DNA of 64,000 bases from positions 1 to 64,000 of the forward strand of contig RCAB01000361.1 of assembly GCA_003640385.1 (NCBI GenBank), written 5' to 3'. Source of the DNA: Setaria digitata. Lineage: Eukaryota > Nematoda > Chromadorea > Rhabditida > Setariidae. This document shows positions 34,401 to 47,500 of the stretch, in pieces (positions within the stretch are counted from its first letter, which is position 1; each line of letters opens with the position of its first letter). Both the position numbers and the translations under genes were made by a program. The notes beneath the pieces are model-generated. The model was not told the DNA's origin and did not search any database. It saw only the letters and a list, made by a program, of their open reading frames with translations.

Positions 34401-37400
34401 TCTGATTCCTGATCTTTTATTTGTAAACTTATCAGATCTTTCAAATGTACACCCCTGAAAGTTTACTTATTCTACCATCATGAGCAATTAGTGAAAAGTG
34501 CGAAATGAAGTATCTTCAAGAATCTAAGGATCTATTTAAAAGGTACTGATATCCTGTTATTTAACATTCTAAAGTATCCAAGATGTATTTTCGAAATTTC
34601 ATGTGGTATTAGCTGACCAAAGTTACTGCAGACCAACAACTGCACTAAAAAAGTCATCTACTGAATGATTAAGATATTAAAAAGATATTCGAGATGGTTT
34701 ATACAAAGTTATCAGATCATCTACTAAGAAAAATTCAGATTCCGGTTGATGCCAAATAGTCGGATGTACCATTTCGATGTGATGACAAGTTCTCGATTAG
34801 TTGACAAATAAACAGGAAGTTACAAAATCTATAGATTCGCATACCTTTTACATTATTAAATACTAGGAAAAAGAAAAGTGAAGTAGTGCAACTCACATGA
34901 TTGGAATGCAGAAGGATCTTGAACTCTCATGTAAAGCTTTGCGATAGCTAGCGAAATTTGATGCTGACGATAAAAGTTGAGTAAAATGACTGAGTTCCTA
35001 AAAAAGTCAAAACTGATAAGAGATTACAATCAATGTATGCTTGTACAAATCCTTAAATATTGTGCCTGTTTTGGATTATCACTGTTCTCTACTTTGCTTA
35101 ATTATGACCAGTTACTTGATATTATGATCAATTGATATTAGTTCCAGTATAACCATGAGCAGTATTGCCATTTATCGTAGTATTAACCACTGTTATTAAA
35201 CTTTCCTAATAACTATAAAAAATCAGAAAGTAGTTTGACGGAAATTCCTAAGGTTCTTAGAGAATACGCGGAATACAATTTTTTTGTATGTACGGTAAAT
35301 ATATCAACTGCTATAAGGAGTCGCACAAGACAGAAGTAATTAAAAGTTCAGAAATTACAGAAATGTTACAGAAATGCAGAAGGAAATTTTGGCCAATAAT
35401 TAATTTTTTGTCAATAACAAATGCTATAGACAATTGTACGTGAAAGATAACTCGCAAAAAGTATAATTTCTCACTAATTTAGCAATAACAAAAAATCAAA
35501 AACTTAACTAACACACTGTCAGTCATAGCTGTTTCAAGGAATAAGGGTCACTTTAATTCAAGTATTAAAACCACTAATTCATGTTGCAAATTTATCGTGA
35601 ATTAATTGCCACTTTCAGGGCAAAAGAATTTTTGGCTTTTGAAAAATAGATAAATGAATGAAAGTATAATTATGAAAAGTTCACAGGGAAAAAATTAGTA
35701 GTAAAGCAAACCTTTTTCAGTTCGCTTGAGAGAGCAGAAGATGTTTTCGCTAGTCGGGCTATGTTACTGTGAGTTACGCCACCAACGACAGCCATTAAAG
35801 TGTTGAAATTATTCATTTGCCTGAGGTACTGAATAAAACGAGTAAAAAGAAAACAGAAATCAAACAGTCTAAGAAAATTATTCAGTGATAAGAGCAAGAA
35901 ACCTTTGCTACATTGGCGAATTTGGTAATCATTTCAGCACGTTCAGAAGGTGTCCCTTTATTCAAAATCATGCACTGTACCCAGTTTGATAAACTCTGCA
36001 ATTGTAACTTGTAGCAAATATCTCTGTGAAACGCAAGTCTCATAGTGGACAGATGAAACTACAAATTAATTAATCAGCATTCTAATTTGTCTTATGGAAT
36101 TATCTAGGACATCTAGTATTTCAAAGCTCTTTTACTCAGGAAAAAGATGCTACTAGTCATTCGATTCAGTATATTAGATTATCTATAGGAAGGATACTGA
36201 GATAATCCTTGAAAAATAAGGTAATATTTTTCCTACTGAATATAGCTGTTAACAATATCAATCGTATTTTCACTTCATAAATTAAAAAATTAAAATTAGG
36301 AAAGATGCTTCATACTAATCCAAGTATTGTTAATATTGGAGCACTCTTAGACTATGAGAACTTCGGCAAGTAGTATAACTTACATTGAAAATTGAAATGG
36401 ATCTTTCTAGGACAGGCGTGTTTGAAAGATTGCCATCTGTGCAGTACTGCTTCAATTCACTGATCTGAAACTTACAAATTATCAAACTAATTTACAAATT
36501 ATTTCTCCGCCAACTGATGATGAGAGGAAAACATTGAAAAGCGACGAATTGCTTTCCGGAAAACACTTACTGGAATCCTGAACAAAGCTTTATAGTCAAT
36601 ATGACTCAATGATACAGCAATCTCTTCGGGGGTCCACTGATCAAATGATAATGAGCACTGACGATTGATGGGATTCCTAACGGATACGTTTCGAAACCAA
36701 GAATAAGAAGGCCTGAAATCAACTGTTATCACATCTGATAAGAGATGAGATCTAAGCCTAAGCTTGGTAGAGTTGACAATTCATGTTGCTCATGGTTCTG
36801 ATTTAAGTTTCATGAAATTATTTTGACTAACAGCTTAATAAAAGTCAACGGATTGTTTCTTTTGCAGGAATTAAAAAATTTTTATGATGAAGAAAAAATA
36901 TTTTGATCAGCGTATAGATAGATTAGCGTGGCAGGATGACTAAAAGAAACCTGTCCGAGTCTAGTACGTGGAAAGATCATACAGTTTCGAATTAGCAACT
37001 TGAAATAGATTTATCCATTATTAGAGTACTAATACTACTTTACAAGAAAGATCTTAACATTAAGAAATAAATAACTTACAAAGATGAGAGGTCAAGAAGT
37101 GTCACGGCGTTAGGAATATTCCTTGATATAGCTAGCAGTTTAAGACGATCAACAAGGCGGCACAAAGATGCATCGAAATGTGTCGGACATGTCCGGATCC
37201 AGTACCCTACTGCTCGACATATCCGTAATTGAGTATCATCATTATCATTTACTGTATCCTAAAGTAAAGCATAAACAATGCTAAAGATAATAACTAATTA
37301 CTTATATTTAAATTGTTAAATATCTGATTAAACATTTGATAGAAATGCTTAATTCGAATATAAAACTTTTTAATAATGCATGATTACTTCCACTTCTATT

Positions 37401-39399
37401 GTGAAAAGTATAAAAGTTTACGGACACTACTACACTCGTTCCTTTTAAGAAATCAGAATGAAAATTTTTTCTTTCTTCGTCCCCTTTCTTTATTGTCATA
37501 CGTCAGTACATGTGTCATACGTGTTTTAAAGAATATTTTATGACTAGAAATTACCAACATTTCTGCATATATTACACTTTCTAATCTTCAAGCTAGTCAG
37601 AATTATTTTTGAGTTCTATTTCTTTATTTTAAGCATGAAAAAAGAGAAATTTGCAATAGCATTTCAAGTACTTCCATCAACTATCATACACTTGCACAGT
37701 CAAAATTGGATACAAAAGAATTTCATGGTACTTAACTGCACAACTTGTCCTGATCTACTTAATCTAATAAAATTAAAATTCAAATATTTGTCGAGATTCC
37801 AATTACTAATGCCTGCCAAATCTTAAAAATTCCTTTAAACCTTAAGCGGTTGAAGTTTTAATTCGCTTTAGAGCTACTAAATGAAAACAAAAACAAAAAT
37901 TTCCGGATTACGTCTCAATTTAGAAGTGCCCTTCTTCCAGCAAGTTTGGCTGGATTTGAATTCGTCAACTTCAACGATGATATATAAATCGATAAAAATT
38001 TACAATGTTTGTAGATGATATTTATAAACAATAAAATTCATCTTATACTATTCATAAATAACCATTTCATGCATACTTAGAGGATAGCAATTATAAAACT
38101 AGTACAGTTTTGTCATCTGACGATTTAAAAATCTTTTTTTTTTGTCATTTAATCTTACCAATATTAGTAGCATTTAATTTAGCAAGATTATTTTTTTCAA
38201 AATTATTTTTTTGGAACTGACCCTCAGCCACAAGTACCATCGTAATAATAACTTTTGCTTTCTTTAAATTATTCAGTCTATTCAAACCTTGTAAGTCAAC
38301 GATGCTGATCAGCATAATACAAAGCTTTTACACATACCATCGAACTTTATACTAGATTAAAGCAACTGAAATTTCACAGGTTAAAATTTAGAATCTTTCC
38401 CTCTCTCGTCGAAGGTGATAAATCACTTCTGGAATGCTTACTCGATAGTTTTATTACCTTTTTAAGTTCTCAAATACATGTGGAATAAATTCAGCCAAAT
38501 TTGGGTCATACAAGCATTCATAATTAAGATTGACAACAATATTATTGGCACTATCTCAACCTGGAAGCCATTAGCTAGAAACTGACCATTAAAATGGCTA
38601 TTTAATCGAAAAATTTTGAAACTTTAATCCAAAATAACAGTATGGCTTGAAATATGTGAATAATGTGAGGTGTGATTGGACGAAGGAAGAAAAAAGGAGT
38701 AAGTTGAGGAAACACAAAAAGCTACTTTGTAAATGAGTGAAAGTTTGACGAGACAATAGAAATGACTTACTGAAAAAACTGATATGAAATGTGCTAACAG
38801 ATCAGAACTGTTAACAAACCATTCGTGAACATGAAACAGTGCCCATGGAAAAGAATTTTCTCCTAAATCTTCTTCATCAGCTGAAACTGAAATTAGTGTA
38901 AAAGATGAAATTTTTGCTCTAAAACCAAAAATCTTAAAAAATCAAAAACTCTAAAATCAAAAATCTAAAATCTCACATTGCGCAAACAACAATAATGTTG
39001 ACCTGAAAGGTAAAGATTATAATAGAAATTAATTTCCCATCATTTAATTCATCCATCAATTAATTTCTCGCTGATTCAGCGTGCTCAATTTTGCTTTCCC
39101 CTTGTTTAGCATTCGTAAAAATTTAAAGAGAAATATTTTTTCTTTTCTTTTGGAGTTCTGCGCTGCATCTACATCTACCCCAATATATTGCTATTATCTG
39201 ATAGAATTACACGCAAATAAAATTTTTATGAAAAAAAAAGTGATAAAAGGGACTAACCAAAAAATGTGATACAAATTTGGGCGAGCTGAGGTACAGTGAG
39301 AGGTGTATTAAAGCTGACTGCGCGTGCTGTCATAAAGATAAGATAAGCACTATCATCATTATCATTGTCGTTATCCTGAGGCCACGACGCCCACTTCAT
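31431..39399 (-). CDS. rgef-1: RasGRP-type Ras guanine nucleotide exchange factor
   Basis: RasGRP proteins load GTP on Ras/Rap in response to diacylglycerol and calcium. Exons on -: 39399-39258, 38880-38771, 37258-37080, 36712-36571, 36464-36384, 35995-35903, 35828-35712, 34997-34897, 34454-34274, 34056-33979, 33811-33591, 32993-32849, 32563-32400, 31560-31431, giving 627 residues. RasGEF-N lies at about 10-150. The catalytic domain includes FDQWTPEEIAVSLSHIDYKA, SLSNWVQCMILNKGTPSERA and NNFNTLMAVVGGVTHSNIAR. Two full EF-hand loops follow (DHNKDGSISQSE, DTNKDGVISKLE). The C1 domain has the complete zinc pattern H-X12-C-X2-C-X13-C-X2-C-X4-H-X2-C-X7-C, with Pro, Gly and Gln (RQGF) at the positions linked to diacylglycerol binding. 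The start is the least certain point; the last exon follows an 839-base intron and rests on phase and composition. Confidence 0.93.
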
Positions 39400-42300
39400 C
39401 CAGTATAGTATACATCTGCTTATACTCAACACGTCTAAAACCTTTCTAAGCAATCGTAGCAATTATTGGATTCTTGAATAGTTTGAAAAGGAAAAAAAAA
39501 TTTAAATAGTTATCTTTAAAAATTTCAAATCTAAAAGAGTTCAAATTTAATTGGGGCCAAAAAAGTCACTAATCAACAATTCTACCATTATCAGTTGAAG
39601 ATTACCAAAGGACTGCCTAAATCACATGCTGTAGCAAGATGTTCGTTACGATATTTAGTGGATTAAACCATATGAAATGAATTAGAATGAAATCATATCA
39701 AATGAATTAAAATTGGCCGTTTTCCGATTATTCCTCTCAGCTTATCCTGCTTCTCTTTTTCCTTTCCTCTCCAATTTCTTTGTTTTGAATAATCGCTCTG
39801 TAATTTAATTATTTAATCATATTTGCAACACCCCAAAAGAAATAAGTTAAAAGCTTAATAATATTGCAATGATATAAAGAGAAGTAGGCAAGGAATTAAC
39901 TTAAATGGTAAACAACTAGAATCATTTGATAATTAATTATCGAACATCCTAATTTAGACAGTTGTCCAACTGTCATATGTGAATAGCAAAAGTTTTGGCA
40001 TATAATTTGCTGGAAATTTTTTGGAACGCACATAATGCTTTAACGTGAGGATGCAAGAACTAGAGTTAAGCTTTAAAAATTTATAATGGTCTTAAGTGCA
40101 ATTTATTTAAGCGCAAAGCTTAAGTCTGAAAGCACAAGTTGTTTTTAGCACTTGACAGTTCAGCCTGTCTTGATAATTGAAGGTATAAGTAATATGTAAG
40201 GATAAATATTTTTAATGTAAGTAGTGCACTGAGGTGAACATATAAAGTTAAGTCTGTAAGATACTGAAGATATCAGCTAGTTGGGATGGCTCAAAATTTT
40301 AAGATACTTGTGATAACTAGTTTGATAAGGCCGAGAAGATATTAAAGCATATGAGGAATAAGCTAAAACCACTTCAAGTTTCAACAAATTTAGTCAACTA
40401 CTGTTAGCGCTGTAATTCACTTCCGACACTTCCGAGAGGTTAGACATCCGTACTACAAATCGGAATGTTTATCAGAAATCACTAGTGACCTGAATAATTG
40501 CTGAGGAAGAATATAATAATACTTGGACAATGAGAAATCTTGAATACTGAAGCTGGAGCTATTGAAGGAACTGCACTATTTTTCTATAATTAGAGCATTA
40601 TCTGTAAGAAAAGCTTAGTCTTAAAAGATTCCAATCAATCTTGATAGTTTATGTTTCCAAAATCATATGAATCCAAATAAATGTTTCTCATAGTATTCAT
40701 GGCATATATTCCTACTAGAAAACGTTCAGGCAAAGAAACAATTTTTTAAAATTCCGAGAACAGGTCATAGAACGTTGTGAATATAAATAGTCCGGAAGTG
40801 GAATTTCGAAATTTAAAATCTAAAACTCTGATAAACTCATTTCTTTTCTGCTCAAAATTCGCAGATCCATTCGTTTGCTTCTAAATGGTTTGTCGGACAA
40901 AATTTAATTTGTCTTATCCTCCTCTCTTTTTTCGCTTCTCTCGCTAACTTCTAGTAACTTTAACGAAAGAGTAAGAAGGGAAGGAGAGATTTTAACGGAA
41001 CATCATCACGAGGCGTCGGATCAACTGCAAAAAGCCTAAGCTTTATTGCCAGTAAAAAAAAGGCCTTCCAGTTGGGCGATCCTAGGCTTAGCCTGACTAC
41101 TAATTCTTTGGAGACAAATGCCTAGATAGAGGGATGGCAAGCAGGAATCAATACTCTCGATGTGAAGGACAAGACCGAAACAGGAGGAGCGAATGCCGTC
41201 ATCATTAGCCGAAGCACAACATAATGGGCGAACGAACAAACAGGCAGAAATATCCAATCAGACAACAATTACTTTGAGAGTAAATTGAAATTGAATTGAA
41301 ATTAAATAAGAATTGAAAGTGGTGAACAAAGACTGTTGTCGTCTGATGAAGGATTATGACAAGGTAACTTTCGCAATCGATCACACTATTTCGTTTAATT
41401 CTCATTCCGTTCGTTTCTGTTCGCTACACTTCAAATAATTTTAGTTTAATTCAACATTTAGCATACTCAGGTATGGTATAATTAGCTTCAGGTTACCTTA
41501 ATGTCAATCAATCCTTGTCATACATTATTTACTCAATTTAATTCTAGTTCCATTTTCAGATCTCATTTTAAAATCAGTTAAATGTGTTAATTGGAACGTT
41601 TCGTAGACTAATGCGAAGTAATAGAATCATTATAGAGGTGATCCAGTATACCTGATATGTTGAATAAAATTTTCAGGGTCTCTCATCTCCTATAAAGTGA
41701 TGGCAAAAATTTCATTCTGCTATCATTTTATGGGATGCTTTCATGAGCGAAAATGTCCTGAAAAAAGTTGAATTACTTTTCCGCCTTATCTTATCTTCTC
41801 TCAGTTATCTTCTAGAGTACACAATTGAATGTGTACTTGAATTTCTTTTGTCCAAGTACGAATGTAAAAGTTAAATGAAGCATTTTTAAAACAAAGTGCC
41901 ATTTTGTGATAATATTACCAGAGAAATGAGAGGCCTGTTTACATAGATGCAGCTGAAAACATTTAAGCGCAATCTGTCCATCCTATGCCCATCAAAAATT
42001 ATAGGCTAATTTTGCACTTGTGCTTTTTTTTTTAAAAAAACTTCACGGTTTATTATTCAATTATTACTTCAATTATTTAGCGAAAGTAGCGATGCCATTT
42101 ATGAGGAAGCAAAGTATGAATAGACAGGAAACTTTTATTGCGTCTCAGGAAGCTCTTTACTTTTTTTTTTATAATAGATGGCTAAGTTTAAGGATGGTGT
42201 ATCTTTAGAAAATTTAAATTTACAAGGAACTACCAATGAAAATTGGATATCATGAACAGTGACACGAATGAGTATTCAGCAAATGGGATCACAACATCTC

Positions 42301-44596
42301 CACTTTCCGACATCATTGTGTAAATAGTCCCCTGTAAGTTCTCATAAAATTATGAATTATATACAAGTCAGGAATAAACCGTTTCGGGAAAATGTATGAA
42401 ATCCTTCATATGAAGTTCCGTTATTTCGATTTTTGCTCTGATGAGTTCAAGGGATGTCGCAAAACTTATGCATTCAAACACTTCCAGAAGAGTAATATTA
42501 AGGACTGAATAATTTGGCCATAGCTTGCACGATTTAAATAAGATATATCTAATTTCGTTTGTTCTGTTTTCGAAAATGCCAAATATAATAAATGATTTGT
42601 TCATTATCGCACCAAACAGCACAAGTTTGACCACGGCCTCTTCGTTTTCCCTGAGTAATAATCTTAACATTTATAAATGTGCGCCTTCTACACTAATAAT
42701 TACAAATTTGTCAGCTGACTGTGTTCTGCTCATAGCTAAAGAAATGTTTATTACAAGGATGCAAGCAGAATAGTAAGGAGGATGAAAAAATATACATTTT
42801 GAACATGCTATAATAGACTAGAACAACAACGGACGACGGACTATACAGAGCCAATAATTTTGAGGAGAAATGCAAAAAAAAAAAGCAACTACAAAAGCTT
42901 CAAATATAGATAAAGAGTATAATCTCATGTCAGACCGACATAACAACGATTACAATAACTTTCTTAAATGGATAGTTTCACATGCCAACGTCGAATTTAA
43001 AAACTGTTTATAATTCTTATGCTATAGTAGTTTATATTTCACCTTTAAAAATACTTTTAATTTCCTTTATCATACCATATTTTGCAAAAATCCTAATTGA
43101 AGGAAGAGCATTTTATACAAAGATTTTCTACATAATAATTAAATATCATGAATAGGCAATGAAACATACAATTTTTAATATATTTTATAACTAAAGGTAC
43201 TTTGTATAAATTGTATCATGACTAAGCAGTGAGATACATTGCAGATAAAATACCGATTCATAACTATATTTCAGTAGTTTACCTTATCGATTTAGCTATC
43301 TCGACAGCGCATAAAACCACCATCCAGGGTCAGCCCACAATTCGATAACGCGAAGAAAAAGCTCTAAAAAAATTAACGAATGTACGAGAGATCGAACAAA
43401 TCAACCAGGGGAGCTTAAACATAAATTTACTGAAGCATACACTCACTGCTGTTAACGTTGCCGATATAAATGTATCATTCATTTTCAAATTACTACAGAG
43501 ATCATAATACAGAGAAAAAGAATTCTGAGGAAAAAAGAACGATTGTTTCACTATATTATCATTAGTAAAGTAAAAGACAAAGGAAGTATTTCACCTATTA
43601 ACAATTGAAGTAGTTGACAGAATAGATTAATTCTTTCTCAACAAACCACGCCTGCTGATGCTTCAAGAGTAGTGGCACCACAATCAGGAGATCCAGAACC
43701 AATAAGAAACAGTGGAAATGAATTGAAAAATTAGAACAAAATGGATTAAGGGCCCTTTATTTTGTGTCATGAACTGTTGCAAGCTTTTACGATATCTCAT
43801 TGAATAATAAATTTACTAGAGAAGAAACATATGACGCATGTTTTCCTTCATGAAAGATTCAGAAGGAAAAAAGTGTTATGTTTTTAATTGGAACATAAAA
43901 ATGTAGAATTCTGTTAGGAAAAAATAATGTTTGGAACGCAAACCAAAAGCCATCAGGTTTTAGAAAATGCAGTCAGCAACGAAAACAAAGGGATAAAACT
44001 AAGATATAATTAGCAGAGATATTACTTTAAATGGATCAGAAAATTTTTTAAATTCATGACGAATTTTAGAAACAATAAGACGCAACTGTGCTAAGTTTCC
44101 TAGTAGTAGTAATCAATCTCAAAATAGTTTTCTAAATGTAGTTAAGAAAAAAAAAAATCATTATAATTTCTGATTCACTAATCATGTATTTTCGGGACCG
44201 TGAAAAATAAATATTCATTGGTTCAAATTTTAAACAAAAACTACTTGTGGATAAAGCACAATAACTACACTTTCTAAAAGTTTATCAAATTTATTTCTTC
44301 TTCTGAGACCTTATGCTTTGTAAAAAGGAATTAGCACAAAAATAAAATGCAAATGAAGTCATTTTAAAATAAAACATTGTTCAACGAAAAGATACTACTC
44401 TTGAGGAGACCCAATTTTCTCCTGCACCCCTAATTATGCATATCGATAACAAATCAAAAAATAAAAAAAGGAATCTCAATGGAATTTACACTTATTATAG
44501 AAGCAGTACACACCGAAAATGCAATTAAAAAGAAAATGCTACTAACAAAACAAAACAAACAGCATACAGGGATTTGAATGTTCATCTTGTTTTTGT
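39400..44596. other. 5.2 kb intergenic region upstream of RasGRP
   Basis: I see no gene in this stretch. It should hold the promoter and any untranslated first exon of the RasGRP gene and the 3' end of the EHBP1-like gene. ORFs near 41036-41405 and 42368-42773 lack splice signals and family resemblance. A candidate AATAAA on - lies at about 44290-44295, about 300 bases beyond the EHBP1-like stop. Confidence 0.5.
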
Positions 44597-47500
44597 TCAG
44601 CTATTAATTTCGGATCGAATCCAAGTTATTAGTCTTTTCGAAGTTGATAATGGTTGCTCGGAACCACGTGAGAAGTTTGCAGCTGCTTCTAAAGTTAACC
44701 GATCTCTCTCACCCATCTCCTCATCTCTGCAATTATTTTAATTCTGGAACATATAAAAGTGTAATGAAACCAATATATTTTAGAGTTATAGTGCTAGAGT
44801 TATAATGTTGTTACAATGTGAGCAAAACAGAACCAAGTAGTGATTATGCAGTAAAAACTATCAACAACTGACGAAATACTACTGACACAATAATTATGTA
44901 TGAAACGAATGCTTTATAAAATCAAAGAAGAGAGAGAAGGATACCATAAACTAGCGTCAAATGAACTTTAACGAAAAAGCATGATCGAAAATGTACTAAG
45001 AATGCATTACGAAGTATTAAAAGAATTAGTATGATTTAGTAAACTGACAAAGCTTTTTTTTTGACCTATTTCCAAACCTGGATATATTTCAGTACAGGAA
45101 AATGCAAAAAATCTGGGGTGATAAAATACAAGGAAATAGAGCTGGGGAAGATACAATTTAACAAAAGCAATTATTCAAAGAAAATCTGTAACAAACTTAC
45201 TCCGCTTCATGACTTATCAATTTTTGAGACAAATGGTCTTTTTTGTTTACTAGTGCAACCAAATCATTCATCATTTTATCAATTTTCTGCTTGTCGTCTT
45301 CAGTTTTATCAACCTCTATAAACAAAAGCAACTTTACTACCATATAAACGCGGCACTTTTCATCAATATTCAATTTTTAAAATGAAGTGAACAAATCTTT
45401 TTAAGTGATGAAGAAAACCCTGGTAAAAAGATACAAGCTCTAATACATTATTTCCATAGATTCAAGTTTAAGAAATTTTCCTATTCAAAAAAAATGGATG
45501 GCTCAACGGACAGATATGGGTCAGAAAATGATAGAAAGTGAGCTTACCATCAATAATGGAAGCAGAGCCTAATTCATGCTGTAATTTTGTTATTTCATCT
45601 TCCACTTCACGTAACTGCTCCAAGACATTAAAATATTCTGTTCGTCTGACGATAGCATCTTTTTCAGTCAGTAACCTCATATGCTCTTGTAACAAACGCT
45701 CTTCTTCTTCTGACGAAACTTCTGGAAAAGTCAGAATTCGCAAAATCAGACATTGCAAACCAAGGTAATAACTTCTCAATCAGTTTCTAAAAAAGTGGAT
45801 GTTATAATAAAAAGAAACTGAATTAAAAGCTAACTTGCTTTCATAAGTTGTGAACATATTACTTCATCTTCACCGGAAACTTGCGCCAGACATTTCGAAA
45901 GACGGTTCAGCTCTTGCTGGATTTTCCCCAAGTCTGCACCGTCTTTCTTGAAAAAAATTTCCCTTTGAAAGTAGAATTAGAACCAAAGCACATCAAGATC
46001 AAACGTGTGAGAAACTAAGCCGATAAATCAGTACCCTGTGAATGAAATAGTTAAGTAGGAGGGGACAAACCAATTCTAGATTACCAAGCTTCAGAAACTC
46101 TTTGCCATATCATGTTTTTGAAAGAAAGATTACATAATAGGTAAGTATTCAACGAGATAAGTGAAATGGAAAATACTTAGAAAACATTAGGTTCAAAACT
46201 GAAAACAACTTACCTCCCACTGAGATATGAGTTTTCGTGTTGGTGTAACACTTACAGGATTTTCCGAAGCTGATAAAGCTGGTGTGAACTGAAAAAGAAT
46301 AAATCGGGGAGGTTTCAGAATCCTTCTCGAAATCCGTAATTACTGCCTGGTTTTCGCTGTTATTCAACAGAAACTGGATATTACATACAGGATACGACCA
46401 TGAATGGATGCACACGAAACCTGCCAATGAGAGCCTTCAAATCAGTCCGTTAAACAACCGTCAGTGGTAGAATCATCATAAATAGTATTCAGAAGTACCT
46501 GATTTCACCACTTCTTTTAACGACCCATCATATCAACCACTTAATCTTTTCCTAGAAATACAATGTAGCTGATATCACTAACCGCTCGTCCAGCAACTTT
46601 TGCGACAGTTTCAATTAGTTCTTGACCTCTCATACTACCATACCTTTTCGCTCGATCTAGTGTAACACCAAGGCTATTTTTTCGAACCTAAAATAAATAT
46701 AATGATAATGCTGATGCCAACAATAAACTTTTCCATTATCCCGCAAATAATTTCCACCATAATTCGAAACAATTAACTATTTAAGTGTAGGATTTAGAGT
46801 TCTTATTAATCTCACAAAAAAAGATTATCTGAACATATCGAAACCGAATCCACCTCATTTTTCTTATTTTAATTAACATTAGAGAGTTTAAAATCTAGTC
46901 TTTGAAATAACGTAATCTTATCAATTCATAAAAATTATTACCATGCAAATAAATATTTTCAACTAAACTACCAAGATCTGCTATCAAAATAAGACAACCG
47001 ATTCATTCATTCGATTTTCATTTTTCAAAGGAAAGAAAGGAAACGAAGCCTTACATCAGCATTGCTATTTGATAATCTTTGAGTGGGTCTTTCAAGTGGT
47101 GCAGTTACTGGTGTTTCATCTGGAAATATGTCCAACATTTACTTACTTCACATTTCCATGCAGGAAGAAAATGGTTACAATCTTGTAGAAATTTCCTGCA
47201 TAATCTGTTTTGCTACGAAATTTGGTAAGAAATATGTTCCATTTCTTAATTAAAATTAATCAGCAGCAAAATTAATCGAAATGAATTAAATTACTATACT
47301 GTAAACTAGCCTCTCATTTCATTATTATCTAATCAAATAATTTTATGCAACTTTCGTAATGTAACACTCAAAAGATAATAGCAAAAGTTCATATTCATTT
47401 TCCAATCCAGAACAAAAACCTTACCATAAAAATTGTGAACATAAAAAAAATTCGCTACGATAACTAAAAAAATCGAAATGAGAACTGAGAAACACATACA

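Noticed and set aside
41036..41405. Overlapping - strand ORFs with several Cys residues
   Set aside because: No splice signals, no family resemblance, and the frames overlap each other; they look like chance open frames.
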